A stretch of 25,499 nucleotides of DNA from Nitrolancea sp040255925. GTDB taxonomy: Bacteria; Chloroflexota; Chloroflexia; Thermomicrobiales; Thermomicrobiaceae. Shown here piece after piece: positions 6,706-14,417 of this stretch. Every line of letters starts with the position of its first letter. The stretch's first letter is position 1. The stretch is from positions 1 through 25,499 of the forward strand of contig JBDZVX010000027.1 of NCBI GenBank assembly GCA_040255925.1, given 5' to 3'. The notes beneath the pieces are model-generated. The model was given only the letters and a program-made list of their open reading frames with translations, was not told the origin of the DNA and ran no database searches. The translations under genes and the position numbers were made by a program.

Positions 6706-7338
6706 ATGAGCAACGAATGGGACGGCGTCATTGATGTACTCCAGCATGCCGGGCGTCTCAAGCAACTGTTCCGCCAGGGGTGGGTCGACCGGGGCGTCCT
6801 TGATCCCGAATCAGTTGCCGATCACTCGTATCGCGTCGCGGTGCTGGTCCTCCTTCTTGCCCGGCGAGATACGACAATCAACCTTGGCCGAGCGTTGACG
6901 CTGGCTATCGTCCACGATCTCCCCGAGGCGGTCGCTGGAGATGCCACACCCTTCGATCAGGCGCTGAATGAAGCGGAGGCGGAGCGTGAGGCGATTTTTC
7001 GTCAGCCACCGGCATATTCAGCGGAGGCCGACCGCGCCAAATACGCCGCCGAGGCGGACGCGATCGCCGAGATCACTGCCGCTCTCTCTCCGGAGCTCAA
7101 GGCTCTGTTCATTGGGGCGTGGGACGAATACGAAGGAGGAAAAACCCCAGAGGCGCGGCTCGTGCGTCAGGCCGATAAATTGGAGAGTTGGCTCCAGGCG
7201 CTCGAATACCGCGAGCAACAACCTGAGCTGGTGATCGAATCCTTTAGCATCGGCACCAACCAGGCCGTCACTGATCCGGACATCCGTGATCTTCTCAACG
7301 CCATCCGCGAGCGTTTTGAAGATCGGGCGCCGGAATAA
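6706..7338 (+). CDS. HD domain phosphohydrolase, YfbR/HDDC2-like 5'-deoxynucleotidase
   Basis: This 210-residue protein has the HD superfamily metal ligands in order: ESVADHSYRVA (first His at 40), AIVHDLPEAVAGD (His70-Asp71, with Glu74 and Asp79), and a later aspartate in LVRQADKLESWLQALEY. These match the HDDC2/YfbR group, which dephosphorylates 5'-deoxynucleoside monophosphates. The start at 6706 follows GAGGAGG with a suitable gap. The gene stands alone, preceded by a minus-strand gene and followed by a convergent small gene. Its role in balancing nucleotide pools would fit with the reductase operon in this window, but nothing here shows co-regulation. Confidence 0.8.
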   Translation: MSNEWDGVIDVLQHAGRLKQLFRQGWVDRGVLDPESVADHSYRVAVLVLLLARRDTTINLGRALTLAIVHDLPEAVAGDATPFDQALNEAEAEREAIFRQPPAYSAEADRAKYAAEADAIAEITAALSPELKALFIGAWDEYEGGKTPEARLVRQADKLESWLQALEYREQQPELVIESFSIGTNQAVTDPDIRDLLNAIRERFEDRAPE

Positions 7339-7375
7339 CCGTGAGAGGCCGGCAACTGGTATGAACGTGAGACAC

Positions 7376-7570
7376 CTACCAGCGCTCCTTATGCACATCG
7401 ATACGCACCTCGTAGGTATCACCCGACGGCCACGTAACGGAAATAACGCCCCGGCCCTGGTGCTCAACCGATGTAGCCGCATATTCACCGAACAGTTGCC
7501 GAAGACCATAAACCAGCGCGCGGCAGGCCACATCGGTCATATAAGCCTCGTCCTCCTGATCCTCCGTCAT
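7376..7570 (-). CDS. Small conserved hypothetical protein
   Basis: This 64-residue protein starts at ATG 7570 with AGGAG 6 nt upstream on the minus strand; the longer frame to 7645 lacks a signal. It contains MTDVACRALVYGLRQLFGEYAAT followed by strands VISVTWPSGDTYEVRIDVHKERW, so a helix plus a two-strand hairpin is likely. No family is recognised. It is convergent with the HD-domain gene, with only 37 nt between stops. Confidence 0.6.
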   Translation of the reverse strand: MTEDQEDEAYMTDVACRALVYGLRQLFGEYAATSVEHQGRGVISVTWPSGDTYEVRIDVHKERW

Positions 7571-7722
7571 GCAGCACTCCTCTCCTACTCCACAGGATGC
7601 AGGGTATTGTCGGGCCGGTGGGTATTCGCCGGTCACCGGCTTCATGTGTTGGATCAGCCCGGAATCGTCCCACTCAGCCTACCACGCCCGGACGAACGAC
7701 CGTCCAGCGCTTCCGCCGTATC

Positions 7723-7992
7723 TCAAGTCCGCTTTCCGAGGTTGCCCAGGATCCCGGCAAATGCGTAGAGATGGATGATGAGAATGCCAATCAGCACACC
7801 CGTCACCCCGGCTCTCAAATCCGCGCTCGCATCCGCCGGTAGGGCAAACCGGACCAGCGCTAGGCCGAGGATGAACGCGACAAATGTCCCAATGGTGACC
7901 GGTTTCGTTCGGAGCCCAATGGTAAACCGTAGCCCCATGAAAAGTAGGACCGCGACAACGGTAGCCGTTGCGATGAATACTGCCATCGGCAT
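7723..7992 (-). CDS. Small membrane protein with about three helices
   Basis: This 89-residue protein has three hydrophobic stretches: VFIATATVVAVLLFMGLRF, TIGTFVAFILGLALVRFAL and AGVTGVLIGILIIHLYAFAGIL. The polar loops between them are short. I do not recognise the family. The start may be ATG 7992 or ATG 7986; neither has a strong ribosome-binding site. It lies upstream of the 64-residue gene on the same strand, but 150 nt separate them. Confidence 0.6.
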   Translation of the reverse strand: MPMAVFIATATVVAVLLFMGLRFTIGLRTKPVTIGTFVAFILGLALVRFALPADASADLRAGVTGVLIGILIIHLYAFAGILGNLGKRT

Positions 7993-8167
7993 AGATACTT
8001 TCTACTTGGTGGCCGGTGACGATTCCGCCACCATCTTGGACTGCCTCGCACGACCTGGAGCCGGGGCGAGGGCGGCCCGATTAATCTCCCCAATTATGGG
8101 GCAGGCACCGGCGTGATCCAATGGCTGCTCGGTAAACACGGAAACTGGATACGGAGGTGTCGGGGCA

Positions 8168-8371
8168 ATGACTGAGGCAGAGGCGAAGACGTTGGAGTAC
8201 GGCGATCAGATCATCTTCCAAGAACCGAACCCACCCTACCGGGAGTTCGAGGCGGCCGTCGATTATGTCACGCTAGATCCGGACGGCCACGTGAGCGCGG
8301 TCGGTGTCTACGTGCCGTTCTTCGAAAAGCTGCTCTACCCGCCGCTCGAAGCGCTCAAGCTTCCGAAATGA
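8168..8371 (+). CDS. Small hypothetical protein
   Basis: This 67-residue soluble protein starts at ATG 8168, with GGAGG at 8153-8157. The sequence EYGDQIIFQEPNPPYREFEAAVDYVTLDPDGHVSAVGVYVPF looks like a compact beta domain of the kind found in SH3-like or nucleic-acid-associated small proteins. No named family is recognised. It is followed by a strong hairpin after about 120 nt and faces a convergent small gene. Confidence 0.6.
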   Translation: MTEAEAKTLEYGDQIIFQEPNPPYREFEAAVDYVTLDPDGHVSAVGVYVPFFEKLLYPPLEALKLPK

Positions 8372-8492
8372 CGGCGCATGGGCGCGGCCCAGACAAGGGG
8401 CATACGTGAAAACCGGGGCCGTGTATGCGGATCGGCACCGGTGTCGATTGCTGTTGCCGACGAGGTCGGCATACGAGACCTGGTGATGTGAA

Positions 8493-8526
8493 CAACCCCC
8501 GCTCGGGAGTTACCCGGCGGGGGTTG
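8493..8526. terminator. Strong bidirectional terminator-like hairpin
   Basis: CAACCCCCGC (8493-8502) pairs with GCGGGGGTTG (8517-8526). An inner stem CGGG/CCCG (8504-8507 with 8513-8516) continues it after a one-base bulge. It lies between two convergent small genes. There is no T-run, so it may act with Rho or as an RNA 3' end. Confidence 0.6.
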
Positions 8527-8551
8527 ATGATTGCGCCATGATGACCAGCCG

Positions 8552-8746
8552 TTACCGGATATCGAGCAGACGCATGCTCCGGATTCGGCGGAGGATCGCC
8601 TGGCCGTGCTGCTCCTTCGACGCGCCGTGGAACTCGGTGACCTCAGGCTTGACCACCTCGGTCTCCAACCGGCGCGGTACCGGTACGGCCCGGATCACCG
8701 GGCGGCCATCCTCATTCATGACTGTATAGCGAACGGAGTTCTTCAT
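8552..8746 (-). CDS. Small hypothetical protein
   Basis: This 64-residue basic protein starts at ATG 8746 with AAAGGTGG upstream on the minus strand. It reads MKNSVRYTVMNEDGRPVIR at the N-terminus, then VPVPRRLETEVVKPEVTEF and a basic C-terminal helix (QAILRRIRSMRLLDIR). The family is not recognised. It may be read from its own promoter or be left over after the terminator-like hairpin at 8783-8802. Confidence 0.5.
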   Translation of the reverse strand: MKNSVRYTVMNEDGRPVIRAVPVPRRLETEVVKPEVTEFHGASKEQHGQAILRRIRSMRLLDIR

Positions 8747-8782
8747 CACGCACCACCTTTCTGGCCTCATTGGCACAAAATT

Positions 8783-8802
8783 CCCCCGGCTGGTGCCGGG
8801 GG
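8783..8802 (-). terminator. Hairpin followed by AATTTT on the minus strand
   Basis: CCCCCGGC (8783-8790) and GCCGGGGG (8795-8802) form a perfect 8-bp stem with a 4-nt loop. In the minus direction it runs into AATTTTG, so it can end transcripts coming from the homoserine dehydrogenase gene. It sits about 40 nt upstream of the small gene that starts at 8746. Confidence 0.55.
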
Positions 8803-9049
8803 CGTGGTGCGTCAACGTCACGCGGAACCGGTCAGCCGGTAGGATCCCAGATTAAGTTGCGAGAATGACCGGGTTCCAAGACTGACCCTTTCACGAAGCC
8901 GGAGTGCGGCGCAACATGTTCTTGAACTTGCCGCACAACGTGGCCCCGCACGGCTCTCCCGTGCCGAGCCAATCTACATTACCATACCCTGATCCCGGCG
9001 TCAACTGTGCGAAAATTCACGTGGAGCGCCACGCTCGTGAAGCGACCGA
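8803..9049. other. Intergenic stretch with several hairpins
   Basis: No gene is seen. Stems include GTGCGGC/GCCGCAC (8904-8910 with 8930-8936), GCACGG/CCGTGC near 8948-8964, and GAGCG/CGCTC near 9024-9036. On the minus strand the last is followed shortly by AATTTT, so it is a possible terminator of the homoserine dehydrogenase gene. Confidence 0.4.
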
Positions 9050-10048
9050 TCAGGACTCCGTCTCCAGCGCCGGCGTCGCCATGGCGCCGACGCGGGCCGC
9101 CTCGATGATATCCGAGAGGATGGCGCTGGCGGTCGGCAAGGGACCTGCCCCCTGACCGCTTAGGACCACTGGCCCCACCCGGTCGCCGACCAGCTCAACC
9201 GCGTTGAAATTCCCTCCGACGTGGGCCAGAAGCTCGCTCCCGGGAATGAACGTCGGCGCCACCCGGAGCGATAACTTCGCCGGAGTCCAGGTCGCGCTCG
9301 CGATGAGCTTGATCGCGCCGCCACGCGACCAGGCGTCGGCTGCCTGCTCGGCCGTGACACCGGTGATACCGGTCCGCTCGACCTCTTCCGGCAGGACCTG
9401 CCGCCCTACCATCATCGAGGCTAGGATCGCCAGTTTGTAGACCGCGTCATACCCCTCAACATCAGCTTCGGGATTTGGCTCCGCGTAACCGAGCCGCTGT
9501 GCTTCCGCGAGCGCATCGGAATAGCTTGTGCCGCGCTCCGCCATCTGGCTCAAGATGAAATTCGTCGTGCCGTTGATGATGCCTCTGATCCGGGCAACCC
9601 GGTTCGCCGCGAGGATCTGCCGGTAGCTGACGATGAGCGGGATCCCGCCACCAACACTGGCCTCATACAATAACGCCCGCTGCTCGGCATGCGCGGTCGC
9701 GACCAGCTCCCCAAAATGCTTGGACAGCGCCTCCTTATTGGCGGTGACCACATGCTTGCCGGCCTTTAATGACCGCATCATGAACTCACAGGCCGGATAC
9801 TCGCGCCCGAGGACTTCGACGACGACCTCCACGCCGGGGTCATTCAGGATGGTCTCCAGGTCGGTCGTGACGATATCCGGTGAAAGGCTCGCCCGCTCGG
9901 CGCGCTCAGGCGACCGTTCCAGCACCGCGCGCACGACCGGCGCCAACCCGTAACGGGCCGCCAGGAGATCCCGCTGTTCCGCGATCGCCTTCGCCACGGC
10001 AGTCCCGATCGTCCCAAGCCCGAGTATCGCTACCCCAACCTCTCGCAT
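9050..10048 (-). CDS. hom: Homoserine dehydrogenase without ACT domain
   Basis: This 332-residue enzyme reduces aspartate 4-semialdehyde to homoserine with NAD(P)H, the branch toward threonine and methionine. The Rossmann motif is GLGTIG (residues 10-15). Other motifs are VTANKEA with Lys105, the substrate-site EASVGGGIP (129-137), GIINGTTNFIL (157-167) and ADVEGYDAVYKLAIL with Asp201 and Lys205, which match the catalytic region. Many bacterial enzymes run to about 430 residues because a C-terminal ACT domain senses threonine. Here the protein ends shortly after the catalytic domain, so that feedback domain is missing. ATG 10048 follows GGAGAGGG on the minus strand. It is divergent from asd, the enzyme that makes its substrate. 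Confidence 0.92.
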   Translation of the reverse strand: MREVGVAILGLGTIGTAVAKAIAEQRDLLAARYGLAPVVRAVLERSPERAERASLSPDIVTTDLETILNDPGVEVVVEVLGREYPACEFMMRSLKAGKHVVTANKEALSKHFGELVATAHAEQRALLYEASVGGGIPLIVSYRQILAANRVARIRGIINGTTNFILSQMAERGTSYSDALAEAQRLGYAEPNPEADVEGYDAVYKLAILASMMVGRQVLPEEVERTGITGVTAEQAADAWSRGGAIKLIASATWTPAKLSLRVAPTFIPGSELLAHVGGNFNAVELVGDRVGPVVLSGQGAGPLPTASAILSDIIEAARVGAMATPALETES

Positions 10049-10164
10049 CGCCAATCCCTCTCCAACCGTTATCGTCAATTATCGCCAACCGGGTTTCACC
10101 CATCGGACCAGCCAGGCACGGAGCCTGCCAGCGCCACCGGGAGCCGGCGATCCAGCCGGAGCAC

Positions 10165-10193
10165 TTGACGTGATAGGCTCACCCTGCTATCGT
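10165..10193 (+). promoter_or_regulatory. Candidate asd promoter
   Basis: TTGACG (10165-10170) and TATCGT (10188-10193) are separated by 17 nt. Transcription from about 10200 would give a leader of roughly 240 nt before asd. Confidence 0.5.
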
Positions 10194-10259
10194 CAGCCCA
10201 GCGCGTAGAGCCTACGCGTCAATGGCGAAAAGGGCAACTCTCAACGGGAGATGGCTCAC

Positions 10260-10337
10260 GTGATCCGCGTAGCTGATTACAGGATGTGGGGGCTCACTAC
10301 CACGCCCGCCGGGAAACGGGCGGGTCACGTGCTCTAG
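10260..10337 (+). CDS. Possible 25-residue leader peptide with Thr-Thr-Thr
   Basis: The frame begins GTG-ATC-CGC and encodes an N-terminal IRVADYRMWG followed by LTTTPAGKRAGHVL, then TAG. The three Thr codons use three different triplets. Threonine is an end product of the asd/hom pathway, so ribosome stalling here would be a sensible signal. An overlapping small frame from ATG 10222 also exists. Expression is inferred only from position and the ribosome-binding site. Confidence 0.35.
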   Translation: MIRVADYRMWGLTTTPAGKRAGHVL

Positions 10338-10365
10338 CATGCGGATCCCAACCGTTGACGTTCCG

Positions 10366-10391
10366 GCAGAGGCAGATAGCCTCTGCTTTTT
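10366..10391 (+). terminator. Intrinsic terminator in the asd leader
   Basis: GCAGAGGC (10366-10373) pairs with GCCTCTGC (10379-10386), loop AGATA, followed by TTTTTG. It points toward asd and ends about 50 nt before its start codon. No plus-strand gene lies upstream for it to terminate, which favours an attenuator or the end of a small RNA. Confidence 0.8.
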
Positions 10392-10442
10392 GTTTGCCGT
10401 GAAAACGATACGCTTGATCGAACGAAGGGAGGGTCTTTCACG

Positions 10443-11498
10443 ATGTCGGAACAACTCGATGTCGCAATTCTTGGGGCCACGGGCAGCGTTGGGCAGCGCT
10501 TTGTCGAACTCCTTGCCGGGCATCCCTGGTTCCGGGTCGCGGAACTGATCGGCAGCGAACGGTCGGCTGGCCAACCGTACGCGGAAGTGTGCGACTGGCG
10601 TATCAGCGCGGCTCCGCCCAATGATATCGGCAAGCTGCGCGTCCAGCATTACGAACAGCCGGTCAAGAGCCCGATCGTCTTCTCGGCGCTCCCCGGTGGA
10701 ATCGCGCTCGAGGTCGAAAGCAGTCTCGCGTCCGAGGGGAAGAAGGTCTTCACCAACGCGCGGGATAACCGGATGGAAGCCGATGTTCCGTTGATGATCC
10801 CCGAGGTCAACCCGGATCATGCCACGGTGATCCGCCTGCAACGGGAACGACGAGGCTGGAAAGATGGCTTCATCGTCGCGAACCCCAACTGCTCGACCAT
10901 CCATTTTGTGCTGGCGCTCAAGCCGGTCTGGGACGCATTCGGTATCGAGCTGGCCTTGGTCACCACACTCCAGGCCGCGTCCGGCGCCGGTTATCCGGGC
11001 GTCTCGTCGATGGACCTGGTCGACAACGTCGTCCCCTATATCGGCGGCGAAGAGGAGAAGATCGAGATTGAGACCAAGAAACTCCTCGGCGGGGTCAACT
11101 CCGAGGGATTCAATTTCGCGCCGATCACGGTGAGCGCCACCTGTACCCGCGTACCGGTCCGGGACGGCCATACCGAGTCAGTCAGCCTGAAGCTCGGTTC
11201 CCCGGCCAGCCCGGAGGATGTGTCACGGGTGATGGCGGAATTCCGTGGCCGGCCACAGGAACTCGGCCTCCCCTCGGCCCCAGCCCAGCCTATCGTGGTG
11301 CGGAGCCAGGCCGATCGCCCGCAGCCCAACTTGGATCGGCACACTGAGCGCGGCATGGCGTCGGTTGTGGGCCGTGTCCGGGAATGCTCGATCTTCGACG
11401 TGAAGTTCGTCGTCCTGGGCCATAACACCATTCGCGGCGCGGCCGGAGCCTCGATCCTGAACGCCGAGCTTCTCTATCAAGAGGGGTACCTGGCGTAG
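10443..11498 (+). CDS. asd: Aspartate-semialdehyde dehydrogenase
   Basis: The 351-residue enzyme converts aspartyl-4-phosphate to aspartate 4-semialdehyde, the common precursor of lysine, threonine and methionine. The NADP-binding motif GATGSVG lies at residues 11-17. The nucleophilic cysteine is in ANPNCSTIHF (Cys150), and the acid/base histidine is in RVPVRDGHTESV (His243). The ANPNCST form and the overall sequence resemble the archaeal/fungal-type subfamily more than the E. coli enzyme. ATG 10443 follows AAGGGAGGG. It sits behind a leader with an intrinsic terminator and is divergent from hom, which uses its product. Confidence 0.93.
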   Translation: MSEQLDVAILGATGSVGQRFVELLAGHPWFRVAELIGSERSAGQPYAEVCDWRISAAPPNDIGKLRVQHYEQPVKSPIVFSALPGGIALEVESSLASEGKKVFTNARDNRMEADVPLMIPEVNPDHATVIRLQRERRGWKDGFIVANPNCSTIHFVLALKPVWDAFGIELALVTTLQAASGAGYPGVSSMDLVDNVVPYIGGEEEKIEIETKKLLGGVNSEGFNFAPITVSATCTRVPVRDGHTESVSLKLGSPASPEDVSRVMAEFRGRPQELGLPSAPAQPIVVRSQADRPQPNLDRHTERGMASVVGRVRECSIFDVKFVVLGHNTIRGAAGASILNAELLYQEGYLA

Positions 11499-11553
11499 GC
11501 GAGCACACCATTGGGGAGAGGTTGTTCTCTCTTCTCCAAGCAAGCCATGCAAG

Positions 11554-11625
11554 CGAGGGGTTTATTCCCTCTCGTAAAATGTGTACCATGAGGAAAGATT
11601 TCGGGAGGGGGGGCAATCCCCTCCC
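11554..11625. repeat. Hairpins between the convergent asd and MMPL genes
   Basis: An imperfect stem CGAGGGG/CCCTCTCG (11554-11574) is followed by a perfect GGGAGGGG/CCCCTCCC stem (11603-11610 with 11618-11625). The second, with CCCCTCCCCTAC, looks like another short palindromic repeat. Either could terminate both convergent genes. Confidence 0.45.
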
Positions 11626-11658
11626 CTACATCCACGGTTCCAACCCTTGAAAACGTCC

Positions 11659-13947
11659 CTAATCATCGGGACTACCAGCCGGGGCGAGCGGCGGCCCGGT
11701 CGGCTCGAAGGCAACGTCGACCGTCTCGGCCATACCGGCTCTTGCCTGGAGACGCTTGAGCCCTGCCGGTGCCCACCAGTTGACGGTCCCCATCAAGCGC
11801 ATCGTGGCCGGTACCAATAGTGCCCGGACGATCGTGGCGTCGACCAGCACCGCGATCGCCATCCCGACGCCCATCGACTTCAGGATCATCGACCGGTCGA
11901 ACAGCGCCGCGCCGAACAGCGCCACCATGATCAGCGCCGCGCTAGTGATCACCCGCCCGGTTCTTTCCAGGCCGAGCGCGACCGCCCTGGTGTTGTCGCC
12001 ACTCCGGTCGTACTCCTCCTTCATCCGAGAGAGCATCAGCACTTCGTAGTCCATCGACAGCCCAAAGAGGATGCAGAACATCATCACCGGCGTCGTCGGG
12101 ACGACATAGCTGACCGGCTCAAACCGGAAGAGGGTTTGCAAGTGCCCATCCTGAAAGATCCAGACCAACGCGCCGAAAGAGGCGGTGATCGAGAGTAAAT
12201 TCATGATGATGGCCTTGAACGGGAGAAAGACCGATCCAAGCAAGAGGAACAGGACAACGTAGGTCACCAGCACGATGAAGGCGAGCGCATAAGGAACTTT
12301 ATCCACGATTCCATCGACCAGATCCATGTTCGAGGCTGTAGTACCACCGATCAACAACTGGAGGCCGAGTTCACCCACGTCATCCAGCGCGCGCAGCTCC
12401 CGGACCAAGTCCTTCGATTCCGGGCTGTTCGTCGCCAACGGCGCGATGACGTCGAGCCGCGCCGCAGAAGCCGTCAAGTATCGCTGCGCCTGGGCCGCTA
12501 CTTCCGGGGGCGCTCCCGTCAGAAGTCCACCGACACCACCTGCTGACGACGAAGCGCCAGCCGGAATGAGATCGAAGATGCTCTCGACCCGGCCGCCACC
12601 GGAGAGCCGGCTGGCTGACTCGACCACCTGCTGGAGCCGCGCGAGGTTATCCGGATCGGTCATCCGGCCGGTAACCGGGCGCGCGACGACCACGACCGGG
12701 TCCGTTTCCGCCTGGGGAAAGTCGTTCATCAACGCCTCAAACGCGCTTCGCGCTTCGTCGCCCTTCGGGAGCATCTCCATCCCCGGCATCGCGAAGTTGA
12801 CATTGAGGAACGGAAGCCCGGCGCTGAGCAGCAGCAACAACACCGCCAGCATGACGAGAACAGCCCGGCGCATGACCAGGACCGCCAGCCGGTGCCAGAG
12901 GCCGTTCCCGTCGGGGTCCGGGAGAGCTACGTTCCGAACGCGCCAGCGGTTCACCCGTGGGCCGAGGAGCGCCAGTATTGCCGGGAGGAACGTCAAGGCG
13001 AAGAAGACCGCCAGACTGACGACGATCGCTCCGGCGATGCCCATCGTCCGGAGGGCGAACATCGGGAAGAAGGTCAACCCGAGCAGTCCGATCGCCACCG
13101 TCACCCCGGAGAAGAGAACCGCCTTGCCTGAGGTGGCCATGGCGATGCCGATCGCGTCGGCTACCGGCCACCTGGCAAGCTCTTCCCGAAACCGGGTGAC
13201 GATGAACAACGAGTAGTCGATCGCGAGCGCGAGTCCGAGCACGGTGGTGATATTGACCACGTAGATGCTGGTATCGGTCAGCAGGGCGACCAGTGCGATA
13301 CCACCGAGCGTCGCCGGGATGGTCAGCAGCCCGACCGCCAGCGGAAGCCCCGCCGCGACGACCGAGCCGAAGACGAACACCAGAAGGATCAACGTCACCG
13401 GCAGGGAGATCCCCTCCTGGGTGCGAAGGTCGGCACTCACCAAATTGTTGAAGGACTCGGTAGCGGCCACCCCGCCGCCGAACTCCTGCCCCAGCGTCGG
13501 AGTTTTCACGAGGTTACGGATCTCCGTGAGAATCGGACCGGCATCACCAACCGGTGTCGAGATCTGGATCAGCGCGTAGGACTTGTGACCGTCCTTCGAA
13601 ATGAAGCGGTCGGCACCGGTGGTGGCATAGTCGTAGATTCCGAGCACCTCCGGCCGTCCCCGTAGCGGCTCCAGAGCCTGCTGAATCTCCTGCTGGAACG
13701 CCGGATCGGACGCTTGAATCTGATCGGAGGAGAAGATGATGAATATCTCTGATCCCGTCTGGCCAAAGTCCTCCACCAGGGAACGGCCGACCTGAAACGA
13801 CTGAGAATGGGGATCATCCCATCCTTCGGCGGAGAGTTTGTCCATCCCGGCCGGGATCAGCGGCACCGGGAGCGCCATCACGACGAGCGACACCAGCAGC
13901 ACGGCGACCCGGTGTCGCGCGACGAAGTGACCCCAGCGTCGGAACAT
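11659..13947 (-). CDS. MMPL/RND-family membrane exporter
   Basis: This 762-residue integral membrane protein has the MMPL layout: a first membrane helix (about residues 15-33), a large extracytoplasmic domain, and five or so helices from about 181 to 335. A second large loop and a second helix bundle follow to the C-terminus. Both halves carry the proton-relay pair: GLALAIDYSLFIV (Asp244-Tyr245) and FGLSMDYEVLMLSRMKEEYD (Asp633-Tyr634). In mycobacterial MmpL3 the equivalent pairs are essential. Substrates in the family include lipids, siderophores and drugs, and none can be chosen here. ATG 13947 follows AAAGGA; the upstream in-frame start lacks one. It is divergent from the SOD-like lipoprotein gene. 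Confidence 0.88.
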   Translation of the reverse strand: MFRRWGHFVARHRVAVLLVSLVVMALPVPLIPAGMDKLSAEGWDDPHSQSFQVGRSLVEDFGQTGSEIFIIFSSDQIQASDPAFQQEIQQALEPLRGRPEVLGIYDYATTGADRFISKDGHKSYALIQISTPVGDAGPILTEIRNLVKTPTLGQEFGGGVAATESFNNLVSADLRTQEGISLPVTLILLVFVFGSVVAAGLPLAVGLLTIPATLGGIALVALLTDTSIYVVNITTVLGLALAIDYSLFIVTRFREELARWPVADAIGIAMATSGKAVLFSGVTVAIGLLGLTFFPMFALRTMGIAGAIVVSLAVFFALTFLPAILALLGPRVNRWRVRNVALPDPDGNGLWHRLAVLVMRRAVLVMLAVLLLLLSAGLPFLNVNFAMPGMEMLPKGDEARSAFEALMNDFPQAETDPVVVVARPVTGRMTDPDNLARLQQVVESASRLSGGGRVESIFDLIPAGASSSAGGVGGLLTGAPPEVAAQAQRYLTASAARLDVIAPLATNSPESKDLVRELRALDDVGELGLQLLIGGTTASNMDLVDGIVDKVPYALAFIVLVTYVVLFLLLGSVFLPFKAIIMNLLSITASFGALVWIFQDGHLQTLFRFEPVSYVVPTTPVMMFCILFGLSMDYEVLMLSRMKEEYDRSGDNTRAVALGLERTGRVITSAALIMVALFGAALFDRSMILKSMGVGMAIAVLVDATIVRALLVPATMRLMGTVNWWAPAGLKRLQARAGMAETVDVAFEPTGPPLAPAGSPDD

Positions 13948-14417
13948 GCTGCAAATTCCTTTCGGCAGGCCATAAGGTAGCCCAAAGCCAACGCACCGGC
14001 GGACCACGTGAGTGGCGCGAAGCGATCGGGACGGACGGTATTCCCCGGCGCCATTCGAGATGGTGGACCGGTCTACAGGAGTGTGGAACCTACCGGGTCC
14101 GGGTGAACGGAGCGACGGAATTCTCCCAGCGCGTCCGTCGCCGGTGGAGGTCCTTCCCTTCCAAAACGGAGCGGCAAGGGCGGTGTTTCATCCGGCCCTT
14201 GGGTGTCGGGAAGCCTATCACACATGGGCAAACGCACGGTCGGGGCGCAGCCATGCGGTCGTGGTAGCGCGACACAAGCGATGTACGGCGACTACCGGCA
14301 TCACACCGAAAAGGGTCAATCCGTTCAGCGCCCAGGCTCGTAGTAAAGCTGTACAACGGTGCTTGACCGTACGGTAGGTACTTTACGGAAGCACGACTGA
14401 AAGGAAAGGATAAGGAC
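13948..14417. other. Divergent intergenic region of about 470 nt
   Basis: No gene with convincing codon use is seen; a 121-codon plus-strand frame at 14012-14377 has no ribosome-binding site. A palindrome ACCGTACGGT lies at 14366-14375, about 45 nt before the lipoprotein gene and overlapping a TTGACC. It could be an operator. Promoters for both divergent genes must be here, but I could not identify a paired -10 element with confidence. Confidence 0.35.

Larger units (their letters stand above)
10202..10395 (+). promoter_or_regulatory. Structured asd leader with Thr-codon ORF and intrinsic terminator
   Basis: The segment CTACGCG (10212-10218) can pair either with CGCGTAG at 10202-10208 (3-nt loop) or with an identical CGCGTAG at 10266-10272, two exclusive folds. 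CACGTGA (10257-10263) can pair with TCACGTG (10325-10331). A short ORF from GTG 10260 to TAG 10337, with GGGAG 9 nt upstream, carries consecutive codons ACT-ACC-ACG (10296-10304) just before a CCCGCC/GGCGGG hairpin (10305-10324). An intrinsic terminator follows. Such a layout is typical of amino-acid-responsive attenuation. No known riboswitch or T-box consensus was seen. The rest of the gap 10049-10442 shows no gene. Confidence 0.5.

Noticed and set aside
8871..8990. Possible tRNA-like segment
   Set aside because: Some stems are present but there is no T-arm GGTTCGA sequence and no cloverleaf could be drawn.
10202..10395. T-box, lysine or SAM riboswitch before asd
   Set aside because: None of the conserved core sequences of these classes (for example the T-box AGGGTGGNACCGCG element) could be found; described instead as an unassigned leader.
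10212..11171. Long minus-strand frame of 319 codons opposite asd
   Set aside because: It is the antisense shadow of a well-supported enzyme gene; the translated protein shows no family features and is an effect of GC-rich codon bias.
12326..13216. Plus-strand frame of 296 codons opposite the MMPL gene
   Set aside because: Low-complexity Ser/Arg/Thr-rich translation typical of the antisense of a GC-rich gene; no ribosome-binding site.
14012..14377. Plus-strand frame of 121 codons in the MMPL/lipoprotein gap
   Set aside because: No ribosome-binding site and no recognisable protein pattern; the region is more likely regulatory.
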